The notes under the pieces: generated by a model
Told to the model about the DNA's origin: nothing
The model's database searches: none
What the model saw: only the letters and a program-made list of their open reading frames with translations
Shown: positions 9,394-17,971 of the stretch, piece after piece
How the letters are laid out: every line of letters begins with the position of its first letter
How positions within the stretch are numbered: the stretch's first letter is position 1
Source of the DNA: Legionella sp.
GTDB taxonomy: Bacteria > Pseudomonadota > Gammaproteobacteria > Legionellales > Legionellaceae
DNA length: 37,171 nucleotides
Reading direction: 5' to 3'
Assembly (NCBI GenBank): GCA_013697625.1
Contig: JACCWN010000163.1
Coordinates: forward strand, 1 to 37,171
Program-made: the position numbers and the translations under genes

Positions 9394-9793
9394 GATGGGT
9401 AACTCAAAGGCTGTTAAATTCGGCCTGCATTGTAACAGCTATTACACTAATACTTGCTCCTTTGGGTAAAAGGCAATTCAAAATTTCATCATCCAAGTTT
9501 TAGAACATTAGACTTCAAATAGTTGTAAGGGGCTAATTTTAGATCTTGGCTCCTTCTTTTTAATTTCAAAATTTTCAAGTATTAGAAAATACACTTTCTT
9601 CCGCTCCTAATCTATTGAAGCTGTAGTTAAGCGTTCTAATTTTCCCCTGCATATCGTGCTGAATCCAGGAGGACAGTTATAGTAAAAATGCTTTCATATA
9701 GTCATTCAAATATTTTTCTTTCCATAGAATACATTGATGACAGGTTTTACCGCAGAAATTTGGTTTTGATAACTATGTAAGATGAGTTGATTA
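9394..9793. other. 400-bp intergenic region without a supportable gene
   Basis: This AT-rich stretch lies between the 431-aa gene and tRNA-Arg. I read both strands. Short frames exist, for example a 30-codon plus-strand ORF from ATG 9688, but none has a well-placed ribosome site together with a protein-like composition. An AGGAGG at 9668-9673 is too far from that ATG (about 14 bases). It presumably carries the promoter of the minus-strand gene and the 3' trailer of the tRNAs. Confidence 0.5.
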
Positions 9794-9870
9794 TGGTGCG
9801 CCCGGAGAGATTCGAACTCCCGACCCTCTGGTTCGTAGCCAGATACTCTATCCAACTGAGCTACGGGCGC
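9794..9870 (-). tRNA. tRNA-Arg (anticodon ACG)
   Basis: This is a full 77-nt cloverleaf on the minus strand. The acceptor GCGCCCG pairs with CGGGCGC, the anticodon arm is TCTGG-CTACGAA-CCAGA giving anticodon ACG (inosine-modified in bacteria, reading CGN), and the T arm has TTCGAAT. The 3' CCA is encoded. Confidence 0.97.
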
Positions 9871-9878
9871 ATATTAGA

Positions 9879-9968
9879 TGGCGGAGAGAGAGGGATTCGA
9901 ACCCTCGATGAGATTTCTCCCATACTCCCTTAGCAGGGGAGCGCCTTCGACCACTCGGCCATCTCTCC
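9879..9968 (-). tRNA. tRNA-Ser (anticodon GCT)
   Basis: This 90-nt class II tRNA on the minus strand has acceptor GGAGAGA, anticodon arm CTCCC-CTGCTAA-GGGAG (anticodon GCT), a long variable arm typical of serine tRNAs, and an encoded CCA. It lies 8 bp upstream of tRNA-Arg and is probably co-transcribed with it. Confidence 0.97.
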
Positions 9969-10225
9969 AATCTTTACGAATGGTAGCGCAGTATATCAGG
10001 TATTCGCATGTGGTCAATAAGTTATGAAATGAAAATCGTGAAATTTATTATAATTATGCCACTCAATTACTTAAGAAAAAATTATAAACAAATGAGCCGT
10101 ATTTATCTTTACAAATTTAAATAAGGTATAGTGTCCCATAAGCACTGAGTCTTTTTCATTTACAAAAATGAAATTTAAAACTACAATGCCTCAGCCTAAT
10201 TTTCACATACCTCAGGTAAGATAAG

Positions 10226-11608
10226 ATGGGGATAACAAACCCAGGAAAGCGGTATTTTGGTATTTTTCAATTGGTTATGATTGCCATTGTATCTGTTGAT
10301 AGTTTGCGTAATTTACCAATTGGCGCTCAATATGGGCTTTCATTGGTCACATTTTATCTATTTGCTGGGATTGCTTTTTTCTTTCCCCTGGCTTGGACAG
10401 CCTCACGTCTGGCTGTGCATTTTCCACATGCCGGTGGTTCGTATCTATGGGTGGAAACTGCTTTCGGTAAATCCTATGGATATTTATCTATGTGGCTATT
10501 ATGGATATACAATGTAATATGGTATCCGACAATTTTTGCTTTTATTTCAAGTATCATTGCATCCCTTATCCATCCAGATCTTGAAAATAGTCGTTGGTTC
10601 ATGCTGCTCGTTTGTACAAGCTTATTTTGGTTCATTACCTTTATTCACTCCTATGGTATTCGTACAAGTGCCAGAATAAGTACTTTATGTGCTATATTTG
10701 GGACATTGTTGCCCATGTTTTTAATGATAATTCTAGCAGCCTACTGGCTGCTTTCGGGCATGCCTGCTGCCACACCCCTCAGCTGGCATGCCTTATTACC
10801 CAGCGCCGAAACCACCAAAGATCTTGCATACTTTTCAAATATCTTATTTGGTTTGCTGGGCATTGAAGTCATTGCAATGCATTCAGCAAACGTGCCCTTC
10901 CCCAAAAAAGCATATCCAAGAGCTTTACTCATCAGTGCACCACTTATTTTAATGTCGCTTGCCCTAAGCTCCCTCGCTTTGTGCATTATAGTCCCTCCAG
11001 AACAAATTAAATTATTAACTGGCATTATGACCATTTTTGAATTGTTTTTCTCAGCTCATCATTTTCAATTAGGTACACAGTTGGTAGGCTGGTGTATAGT
11101 CATAGGCGGACTTGGAATTGCCTCCTCTTGGATGATTGGGTTAACACGAGGCATTCATATTGCCTTGAGCGGGACAAAGTCACCACACCTTTTGACGCGA
11201 TTGAACAAAAATGGTGTTCCTATGAATATTCTTATTTTTCAAGGAATTATTTATACCCTCCTATTAGGTGCCTTCCTACTCGTTCCTTCTGTTAATAGCT
11301 CCTATTGGTTATTGTCAGCTTTAACGGCACAGTTTGCTTTACTTTATTATGTCATTTTGTTTTCTGCTGCAATAAAACTGTTTCGAAGCCGCTCTAGTAG
11401 TCCGTTCCAAACGTTTTTAGGTACGCTTATGCCCTTGAGTGCAGGCATCGTTAGCCTCATCGGTATTTGTGTTGGGTTTATTCCACCAACCCAAATTCAT
11501 TCCAATCACATTCTACAATATGAGCTTTTTATGATTGGCAGCATTTTATTGTTTTGCTTCATTCCTTTCTATATTATCAAGAAACAAAATCCTAACATAT
11601 TGATGTAA
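10226..11608 (+). CDS. APC-superfamily amino acid permease/antiporter
   Basis: This 460-aa polytopic inner-membrane protein has about 12 hydrophobic segments along its whole length. The first-helix region, FQLVMIAIVSVDSLRNLP, and the following FPHAGGSYLWVETAFG are typical of the APC family (GadC/AdiC/YcaM-type amino acid or polyamine exchangers). The substrate cannot be read from sequence. The start ATG at 10226 is preceded by AGG at 10214-10216. It stands alone on the plus strand, and its stop abuts the stop of the convergent small ORF at 11609. Legionella-type organisms use amino acids as main carbon source, so several such permeases are expected. Confidence 0.85.
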   Translation: MGITNPGKRYFGIFQLVMIAIVSVDSLRNLPIGAQYGLSLVTFYLFAGIAFFFPLAWTASRLAVHFPHAGGSYLWVETAFGKSYGYLSMWLLWIYNVIWYPTIFAFISSIIASLIHPDLENSRWFMLLVCTSLFWFITFIHSYGIRTSARISTLCAIFGTLLPMFLMIILAAYWLLSGMPAATPLSWHALLPSAETTKDLAYFSNILFGLLGIEVIAMHSANVPFPKKAYPRALLISAPLILMSLALSSLALCIIVPPEQIKLLTGIMTIFELFFSAHHFQLGTQLVGWCIVIGGLGIASSWMIGLTRGIHIALSGTKSPHLLTRLNKNGVPMNILIFQGIIYTLLLGAFLLVPSVNSSYWLLSALTAQFALLYYVILFSAAIKLFRSRSSSPFQTFLGTLMPLSAGIVSLIGICVGFIPPTQIHSNHILQYELFMIGSILLFCFIPFYIIKKQNPNILM

Positions 11609-11803
11609 CTATTCAGTAGAAGATTTTCTAAATTTTCGAATCACTGTACTGGATTTTAACTCCATAATCTCACCACGAATACTACCAGGGTGCCCATGGG
11701 CGTGAGTTAACATCCATAGATACAATTCTTCTACATTATCCCCTTGCTTATATGCTAAAATTTCTTCCTCGTAAAAAATGGTCGCTGTGTAGTCTAGATT
11801 CAT
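11609..11803 (-). CDS. small hypothetical protein, 64 aa
   Basis: The product begins MNLDYTATIFYEEEILAYK and is small, soluble and charged, with a basic C-terminus (RKFRKSSTE). I chose ATG at 11801-11803 because AAGGAG lies six bases upstream, a strong ribosome site. A longer frame from GTG at 11881 lacks this. It is convergent with and abuts the APC permease. I do not recognise a family. The central LYLWMLTHAHGHPGS contains two histidines that could bind metal, but nothing stronger can be said. Confidence 0.6.
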   Translation of the reverse strand: MNLDYTATIFYEEEILAYKQGDNVEELYLWMLTHAHGHPGSIRGEIMELKSSTVIRKFRKSSTE

Positions 11804-11960
11804 AGCCATCTCCTTACCATTCCTACATCTGGCACGTCTTCGAATAGATAAGTCGATGCGATGAAGGTTTAAATAAAACACACTCCTCTATTTAAGCCTA
11901 GGAAATTTCAGCCAGTTTTACAACCAAAAAACCATCAACATGGTAAATATATATACAATT

Positions 11961-12371
11961 TCAGCTTTCAATGCCCAAAGCATTAAGCCATTGGCTAGGT
12001 GGTAAGATTAATTTACGTTTTTTTAAATCAAATACCCCGAATGTCATTATTGCTTTACTACAAAGTTCACCAGTCTCATCAATTATATGCTGATGCATTA
12101 ATCCAATTTTTTTTTCATAGGAAATCATCTGAGATTCAACCCAGATGATTTGCCTAAGCTTTAATTCTTTTAAAAATTGAATGGTGCATTCCAATACGAC
12201 TGGACCTATCCCAGTATCCTGTATAAAACTTAAGTTAATACCTTGATCATGAAGAAATTCCCAGCGAGCTTCTTCAAAAATTTCAAGATATTTTGCGTTG
12301 TTCACATGATTGAATATATCAAGATGATGTTCTTTGATGATTACTGGATATCTAAATTTTTTATAATTCAT
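11961..12371 (-). CDS. hotdog-fold acyl-CoA thioesterase (4HBT/YbgC-like)
   Basis: The protein has the 4HBT signature LDIFNHVNNAKYLEIFEEAR, in which the Asp and the HVNN turn form the active-site region of YbgC/4-hydroxybenzoyl-CoA-type thioesterases. These hydrolyse acyl-CoA or acyl-ACP thioesters in the cytoplasm. I prefer the ATG at 12371 (136 aa, MNYKKFRYP), which has AAGG ten bases upstream and puts the catalytic Asp at the usual distance from the N-terminus. ATG at 12401 or 12410 would give 146 or 149 aa, the latter overlapping the upstream stop. It is the last gene of the dps/spermidine-synthase-like/thioesterase run and is probably coupled to the gene before it. The substrate is unknown. 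Confidence 0.8.
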   Translation of the reverse strand: MNYKKFRYPVIIKEHHLDIFNHVNNAKYLEIFEEARWEFLHDQGINLSFIQDTGIGPVVLECTIQFLKELKLRQIIWVESQMISYEKKIGLMHQHIIDETGELCSKAIMTFGVFDLKKRKLILPPSQWLNALGIES

Positions 12372-12403
12372 TATAACCGCGCCTTGTTCTGGTTTCGTCA
12401 TTT

Positions 12404-14524
12404 TTACCATTTTACCATTGGTAAAATATTTGAATAATCATCTGTCCATAGCATTTGATTATTGTCAGCTACGAATTCCCATCCTGTATCCCTTGTTAAC
12501 TTAGTAACCAAATGCTCATTAGAAGTAAGTAAGGCCCATTCAGAAGCTAACTGCCCTTTTTTAGCATCACCCATATGCATACGATGAAAAGTCATCAGAT
12601 TCAATGATCGACCCATGGCATTAATCACAGGAAGTAGATTTAAATGTCTATTACTCAGATTGATTAGAATCACGCCATTCTCTGAGACTTTTTGTTTATA
12701 TAACTTAAAAGCCTCTAAAGTCAACAAATGCATGGGAATAGAATCAGAATTAAAAGCATCTAAAATTAACAACTGTTGCGATGCATTTGGCAGCTGTGTC
12801 ATGGCAATTCTGCCATCATTTTTAATTATCTCTATGTGAGGACAGTCCTGTAAATAAGTAAATAAGTTTGGGTTTTTTGCAATATCAATTACCTGTTGAT
12901 CAATTTCTATTACTTTAATGATGTCTTGATTACGAAATTGACATACCATGGTCCCAGTTCCCAATCCCATGATTGTTACAGCCAAGGGGTTAAAGGTCTC
13001 CTTTAAAGGGTCAATGACAGGTTGTATTGAGCCATAATATCCTCTTAATCCATTTGAAAGCTTTGGCTCACCCATTATTTGTAAGCCGTGGACGGTGGAT
13101 TGGCTTAAAAAGACATGGATACCATTGGTTTCAACTACTCGGTTCACAGCATAGAAACTACGGTCTTGCAGTAAAACACCTTTAGAACCCGCTGAAGCTA
13201 TTAAAAACAGAAACAAAAACAAAGAGCTCATGGAAAGAAATAAGAATACTTTGCTTTGTTGCCATACCACAATAATAATTAGAGCTAGTAAAGCCGCCAG
13301 TTGTTGGGTTGATAATTCAGACACCATTACAGTACCGGAAATAGCATATTTTGAAATCCAAAATATGCTTAACACAGCAAGGAGTACCCACAAACCACCT
13401 TTTTTATTGGGCATGGGCAAAATTAATAAGCTAAGTAAAATTGCAATTGGGTATTCATAAACCTGATTAAATATGTGGCGCGCTACTATTCCATTAAATA
13501 ATCCTGCCAATACTCCACCCAAGGCAATGCAAAAATAAAATAAGGTCAGTTTCTCAAGACTCGGCCTTTTGAGATATAATTGTCTATGACTAAGCAAGGC
13601 AAGTGAAAAAAAGCTTAGTAAATTAACAAAAATAACCTGCCAAGCCTTTACTTGATGGGCACCTAAAATAAACCCTATAATAGTAAATATCAGAAAAAAA
13701 ACGCTGTTTTTAATTAACCATTCAGATATTGAAAAAGGTTGAGGGGTAAAGGCAAGGACAAAACTTAATAGATATAGCGCTAAAGGTAAGACCCAAAACA
13801 AAGGTGTAGCAGCTATATCTGTCGTAATGTACAAAGTAACACCCAACATCAAGCTACAGGGTACAAAGGATAAAAATATCCATAGTCCTATTTGTTTAAA
13901 ATCATTTGATTTCAATCTGGAATGAGTAATATTATCCAAGGGTTTATAAGATACAAAAAACAATAAAACACTCAAAATCAACAAGTATAAAACATAACCA
14001 CAATTCCAAAGCTTATATTGCACAGATAGCCCAATGAACCTTTCAAAAACCCAGGGATACATAAGCAAGGCCAGCAATGAACCTAAATTACTGGCCACAT
14101 AAAGAAAATAAGGGTCCGAAGCACCTTTGCCAGTGGTCTTACTGTAAGCAAACTGCAATAAAGGCGCTGAAGCGGCTACTACCAATAAAGGCAAACCAAG
14201 CTGACTTGCAAGATTGTATAAAATAGAAAATTCTGGGAGGGTATTCAAAGCAATGGGATGAAATACCAGGGGTATGGAAAATAAACTTGAACAGATTAAA
14301 ACTGTATGTATAGATCGCCAGAGCGCTCTCTTATCACAGGTACTGAGTAACCAAGCATAGGCATAGGCAAGCAACATGACAACCTGAAAAAATAACATAC
14401 AGATAGTCCAAACAGCAGGAGTACCTCCGTATACGGGCAGCAGCGCTTTAGCCACCATTGGTTGAATACTAAACAATAACATGGCGCTTAAGAAAAGCGC
14501 CACTGGAAACAACAAACCAAGCAC
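12404..14524 (-). CDS. membrane-fused spermidine-synthase-like methyltransferase-fold protein
   Basis: This 706-aa protein has roughly the first 450 residues as many hydrophobic membrane helices, followed by a soluble spermidine-synthase-like domain. That domain shows IMGLGTGTM (nucleotide-binding glycine loop), an acidic residue in VIEIDQQVI, NDGRIAM, and LLILDAFNSDSIPMHLLT. Fused membrane/SpeE-like proteins are widespread but their substrate is not established. Aminopropyl transfer is the inferred chemistry, not shown. The start is GTG at 14522-14524 with AAGGA seven bases upstream. It follows dps by 23 bp on the same strand and overlaps the thioesterase region, suggesting one transcript. 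Confidence 0.82.
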   Translation of the reverse strand: MLGLLFPVALFLSAMLLFSIQPMVAKALLPVYGGTPAVWTICMLFFQVVMLLAYAYAWLLSTCDKRALWRSIHTVLICSSLFSIPLVFHPIALNTLPEFSILYNLASQLGLPLLVVAASAPLLQFAYSKTTGKGASDPYFLYVASNLGSLLALLMYPWVFERFIGLSVQYKLWNCGYVLYLLILSVLLFFVSYKPLDNITHSRLKSNDFKQIGLWIFLSFVPCSLMLGVTLYITTDIAATPLFWVLPLALYLLSFVLAFTPQPFSISEWLIKNSVFFLIFTIIGFILGAHQVKAWQVIFVNLLSFFSLALLSHRQLYLKRPSLEKLTLFYFCIALGGVLAGLFNGIVARHIFNQVYEYPIAILLSLLILPMPNKKGGLWVLLAVLSIFWISKYAISGTVMVSELSTQQLAALLALIIIVVWQQSKVFLFLSMSSLFLFLFLIASAGSKGVLLQDRSFYAVNRVVETNGIHVFLSQSTVHGLQIMGEPKLSNGLRGYYGSIQPVIDPLKETFNPLAVTIMGLGTGTMVCQFRNQDIIKVIEIDQQVIDIAKNPNLFTYLQDCPHIEIIKNDGRIAMTQLPNASQQLLILDAFNSDSIPMHLLTLEAFKLYKQKVSENGVILINLSNRHLNLLPVINAMGRSLNLMTFHRMHMGDAKKGQLASEWALLTSNEHLVTKLTRDTGWEFVADNNQMLWTDDYSNILPMVKW

Positions 14525-14547
14525 GCAATCATCCTTAATATTCTATT

Positions 14548-14985
14548 TTATAGCTCTTTAGATGCACTCAACATCCAATGTGCTTTTTCGTGGGCAGCTA
14601 TGCGCTCACTTAATAGATTGATTGAGCCCTCATCATTATCCTCTTGAGCAAATTTCATAGCTTTATTTAGGTCGCTTACCAATGTCATGTGGTCCTGTGC
14701 TAGTTCATTGAGCATCTTGTTTGCACTTAAGGATGAGTCTCCCTCTTTAATCGTTTTCAGCTGCATATATTCAGTAAAGGTAGCTGGTGCTTTATTACCC
14801 ATGATGATGAGACGCTCGGCTATTTTATCAACAGCTTCTGCCAGTTCTGTATAATGCTGTTCAAATAATTCATGCAGACTTTTAAACTGCGGTCCTTTGA
14901 CATGCCAATGATAGTTTTGGGTCTTGAGGTATACCGTGTAAGTGTCTGCTAAAATTACTTCTAGCCGTTTGATGATACCGTTCAT
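14548..14985 (-). CDS. dps: Dps-family ferritin-like protein
   Basis: Dps forms a 12-mer that oxidises and stores iron using peroxide and protects DNA under stress. The 145-aa product has the intersubunit ferroxidase pattern at the correct spacing: H26, H38, E42, D53, E57. E42 replaces the more common Asp. The N-terminal tail is very short and lacks the lysine-rich DNA-binding extension of E. coli Dps, so it may act mainly as a mini-ferritin. The ATG start has AGGAG just upstream. It is the first gene of the run with the spermidine-synthase-like gene. A -35-like TTGATT upstream is weak, and I could not define an OxyR or Fur site. Confidence 0.92.
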   Translation of the reverse strand: MNGIIKRLEVILADTYTVYLKTQNYHWHVKGPQFKSLHELFEQHYTELAEAVDKIAERLIIMGNKAPATFTEYMQLKTIKEGDSSLSANKMLNELAQDHMTLVSDLNKAMKFAQEDNDEGSINLLSERIAAHEKAHWMLSASKEL

Positions 14986-15120
14986 AACTTATCTCCTATT
15001 GATAGAACTGAATCGGTAACTTATCTTGAATAATGAATAAAATCAATAGTTCATACTTTATTAAGGTCCTTGCTTTTAATTTCCCTCCTCCCCCGCCACT
15101 GCGATTACCCACATTCATGA

Positions 15121-15241
15121 GATCCGTGGTGCAAAAAACACGCGCTTCATGATGACGTAGTTGGGGGGCTACAATGTTTAAAGAATTAAATTTAATATTT
15201 AAACTTTACGTCATCCTTAAGCGCGATTTTTGCGCGGGATC
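15121..15241. repeat. MITE-like imperfect inverted repeat
   Basis: A left arm at 15121-15159 and a right arm at 15207-15241 are reverse complements with few differences. They share GATGACGTA, CGCGCTT and the GCAAAAA segment, and both end in GATCC. The AT-rich middle contains a second near-palindrome (about 15175-15204, GTTTAAA to TTTAAAC). The whole unit can fold into one long hairpin and has no reading frame, which fits a miniature inverted-repeat element or REP-like sequence. Just beyond it (15237-15300) is GC-rich DNA with CCGCGG and GCGGACAAGCCGC dyads that may be another repeat unit. The remainder of 14986-15464 shows no gene. Confidence 0.6.
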
Positions 15242-15464
15242 CAGAGATCTTATGTCAGAGCGAGATCCTGGAATCCGCGGACAAGCCGCCTAAGGTCGGG
15301 ACTGGGTAACTCAAATGCGCCAGCGACTTATTATAAAAAAGTGAATCCAGAATGTATGGTTGGATAAAATGTGCTTAAAATATTTAAAGCGCTAAGAAAT
15401 TAGGACCTTGGTTAGAACGCAGCTTATAGTAAGGTATATTATGAATGATTTTGCCAATCAAAGA

Positions 15465-15540
15465 TGGCGTCCCCAAGGGGGTTCGAACCCCTGTTACCGC
15501 CGTGAAAGGGCAGTGTCCTAGGCCTCTAGACGATGGGGAC
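15465..15540 (-). tRNA. tRNA-Glu (anticodon TTC), copy 2
   Basis: This 76-nt cloverleaf on the minus strand has acceptor GTCCCCA, anticodon loop CTTTCAC (anticodon TTC), T loop TTCGAAC, and an encoded CCA. It is identical to the copy at 15631-15706. Confidence 0.97.
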
Positions 15541-15630
15541 CTTAGAACTTGAACTACAAATAATGAGCAAAACTATGCTCACCTAATCAGATCGGTAAAT
15601 CTACCTACACTAATTAAACCAACACCTAAA

Positions 15631-15706
15631 TGGCGTCCCCAAGGGGGTTCGAACCCCTGTTACCGCCGTGAAAGGGCAGTGTCCTAGGCCTCTAGACGAT
15701 GGGGAC
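15631..15706 (-). tRNA. tRNA-Glu (anticodon TTC), copy 1
   Basis: The mature sequence is identical to the tRNA-Glu at 15465-15540, 90 bp downstream in the direction of transcription. A short upstream flank (CTTAGAAC) is also shared, pointing to tandem duplication. CCA is encoded. Confidence 0.97.
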
Positions 15707-15739
15707 TTAGAACGTATCCATCAACACATACATCGCTGA

Positions 15740-15815
<76 letters not shown>

Positions 15816-16003
15816 AAAATTAAGTATGGCAGTGTAAAGATCTGCATGGGTACTGTCAAGTCTTTTTAACAGCTAAATTCATTTTGAAACAAACCTTAAA
15901 TACCTCACATTTGCCTAGCAATTTGCTTTATGCATGATATATGATTTGGAATCATAATAGATATATTTCGCGCAAAAATAAGATTTACTTGAGGATGCTA
16001 ACT

Positions 16004-16554
16004 ATGAGCCTATTGTTAAAAATTTTTTGAAACAATTGAATAGATGGGATTCGCACTATAGGGATCTTTACCTGACATACGACCCCATCAGAAATTCTAA
16101 TGTACAGTATGACATAGACTATGGTTTTTATATTAATTACATTCCTATCAATAACCGACAATTATTGGCCTATATTTCAGACTATTATAATATTCCTGCA
16201 GTCCGGGAGTTGAATGAAGTTATAGCAAAAGAGATGAGTTCCACAAAAAATATTATTGCTACTTTGCTGGCAGTTAATGCACAAGCCAATTCTGATCCTA
16301 GCATTGCTCATGCTATAGATCCCCTGCTTTCTCAAATTTTAAGTTTTGCTTCCATACCACAAGTATCTTTTGACGCTTTACTAAAAGCTCGAAAAGACAT
16401 AAGCACCATAAAAGTTAATCCTCCTAAAGCACAGGCATTGGTACAAAGTATGAGTTCCTCAGGAGGACCACTGCAACAACACCCATCCAAGGCGCCGGGA
16501 CAAACCAACATTCCAAGCACTCAAAATATAGCACTTCGCATAGTTGGCGAATAA
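16004..16554 (+). CDS. hypothetical protein with out-of-frame start at a T6 run
   Basis: I do not recognise this protein. The main frame from TTG 16027 gives 175 aa beginning MKQLNRWDSHYRDLY, then a Tyr-rich region, a helical middle, and a Pro/Ser/Gln-rich low-complexity tail. The well-formed start is ATG 16004, preceded by GAGG at 15991-15994, but that frame reads MSLLLKIF and stops at TGA 16028-16030. Between them lies a run of six T (16023-16028). One extra T would join the two frames into a single protein of about 183 aa. Possible explanations are a sequencing error, a real frameshift, slippage on the T-run, or internal initiation at TTG 16027. No signal peptide or membrane segment is obvious. 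Confidence 0.6.
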
Positions 16555-16564
16555 AAATCTCTGC

Positions 16565-17971
16565 CTAGGGCTCTTTAAATGTGGTAAAAGCATAGCACAT
16601 TGAATTAAAAATCCCTTTTGGATCCCATTTTTTTTTCATCTTGATCCAATGTCCATACTCTTGACCAAAGTGCTTTACCCAATTTTTATCTACCATGTAG
16701 CCTGAAAGATAGCGTTTGGAACCCAAAGGGAGAAAAAAAGAATCAAGTCTTTTTATTGCATGGATACAAGCATCTTTCTGTTCAACAGGCAACCCAGGAT
16801 TTAAAATCATCAAAGAGCAAAACGACTCAGACTTTGGAAGTTGTAAAAAACCTGCCTTTTGTTTGGAGATAGGTACTACATGGACGAGATTGGCATAATG
16901 TACAGGTAATTCCTTTAATATTTGAGGCAGGTGTTCTTTTAAAATTTGAGTGGATACAAAACATTCATACCAAGGGTGAATCAAATCCCATTGTCCTGAA
17001 CTCTTCATTTGGTTTATACGCGACTGGTGCCTTAGCATATAAGACGCAATGGGCTCTTCATGACTGCTGAGTATATTACAAGGCTTTAATTGTCCAATAA
17101 CTTCTGCAGCGGTGGGTGCTTGCTCCTCGTATTCCATAGAGACATGCATGGCGTACAACCATTGCACTAAAGGTAGGCGCTCATTTTTTATTAAGGTTGC
17201 ACCCAGAATACAAGGAGAACAAAAAAGTTCCAAATAATCCGCTTTATTTTTGATGTACTCAAGATCCTCAAACCATTGATCAATGGATGTATAGACTAAA
17301 GAGAAGGTTTTAACATGGGACTTTACAGGTCTTAATTTAATTTTGGCTTTGGTAATGACACCAAATAGGCCTTGCCCTGAAAGACAGGCATGGAATAAAG
17401 TGGATGTATCATCAACTATTTCTTTGTTACCTAATCCATTGATTACCTCAAGTGCTTCTACATGGGCACTCACAGTGCCATATTTGAATGAGGAAGCCCC
17501 TACTCCACCAACAGATAATAGCCCTGCCACCGATAAACCGCAATTATAAGGCAGTACATAAGGCGCTTGCTTGTGTTGCAAAGAACACTCTAAAATATCG
17601 GCCCAAGTTGCATTTGCTTCAACCCAAATTGCATTATTTGCTATCTCACCAAGGCTTGTAAAGTGCTCCATAGAAACACTAAGACCACCGACCACTGGTA
17701 AAGATTGACCACATTGGCTTAACCCTTTACCACGAATGGTGAGTGGTAAATTATTTTCTAGAGCAAAAGAAATCAATGTCATTAAGTCGTCTATCTGGGT
17801 AGGTGCATACACTGCGGCAGGTGTGGAATGAAGGAGGTGTCCAAAGTCATGACTAAACAAAGCAAGCCTTTGTTCATCTCTTAACAAGGCTTGCCCGGAT
17901 TGGATTTCAAACTGATTAACCTTCGATGTATCCCACTGGTTGTTTAGATGGGATGACTGGGCTGCAGGCAT
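16565..17971 (-). CDS. FAD-linked oxidoreductase, PCMH/cytokinin-oxidase-like
   Basis: This 468-aa flavoprotein has an N-terminal PCMH-type FAD-binding domain (about 45-225) with LTIRGKGLSQCGQSLP, SVGGVGASSFKYGT and GQGLFGVITKAKIKL, and a C-terminal substrate domain ending KKKWDPKGIFNSM, the family's usual DPxxIxN ending. Relatives oxidise amines, alcohols or sugars. In cytokinin-oxidase-type members the position of Leu84 is the His that binds FAD covalently (GHS), so this enzyme probably holds FAD non-covalently. The ATG at 17971 has AAGGA upstream and lies inside the preceding diiron gene (56-bp overlap), so the two are probably co-translated. The substrate is unknown. Confidence 0.82.
   Translation of the reverse strand: MPAAQSSHLNNQWDTSKVNQFEIQSGQALLRDEQRLALFSHDFGHLLHSTPAAVYAPTQIDDLMTLISFALENNLPLTIRGKGLSQCGQSLPVVGGLSVSMEHFTSLGEIANNAIWVEANATWADILECSLQHKQAPYVLPYNCGLSVAGLLSVGGVGASSFKYGTVSAHVEALEVINGLGNKEIVDDTSTLFHACLSGQGLFGVITKAKIKLRPVKSHVKTFSLVYTSIDQWFEDLEYIKNKADYLELFCSPCILGATLIKNERLPLVQWLYAMHVSMEYEEQAPTAAEVIGQLKPCNILSSHEEPIASYMLRHQSRINQMKSSGQWDLIHPWYECFVSTQILKEHLPQILKELPVHYANLVHVVPISKQKAGFLQLPKSESFCSLMILNPGLPVEQKDACIHAIKRLDSFFLPLGSKRYLSGYMVDKNWVKHFGQEYGHWIKMKKKWDPKGIFNSMCYAFTTFKEP

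Noticed and set aside
9668..9780. Thirty-codon ORF from ATG 9688 near an AGGAGG
   Set aside because: The ribosome site is about 14 bases from the ATG and the peptide has no recognisable features.
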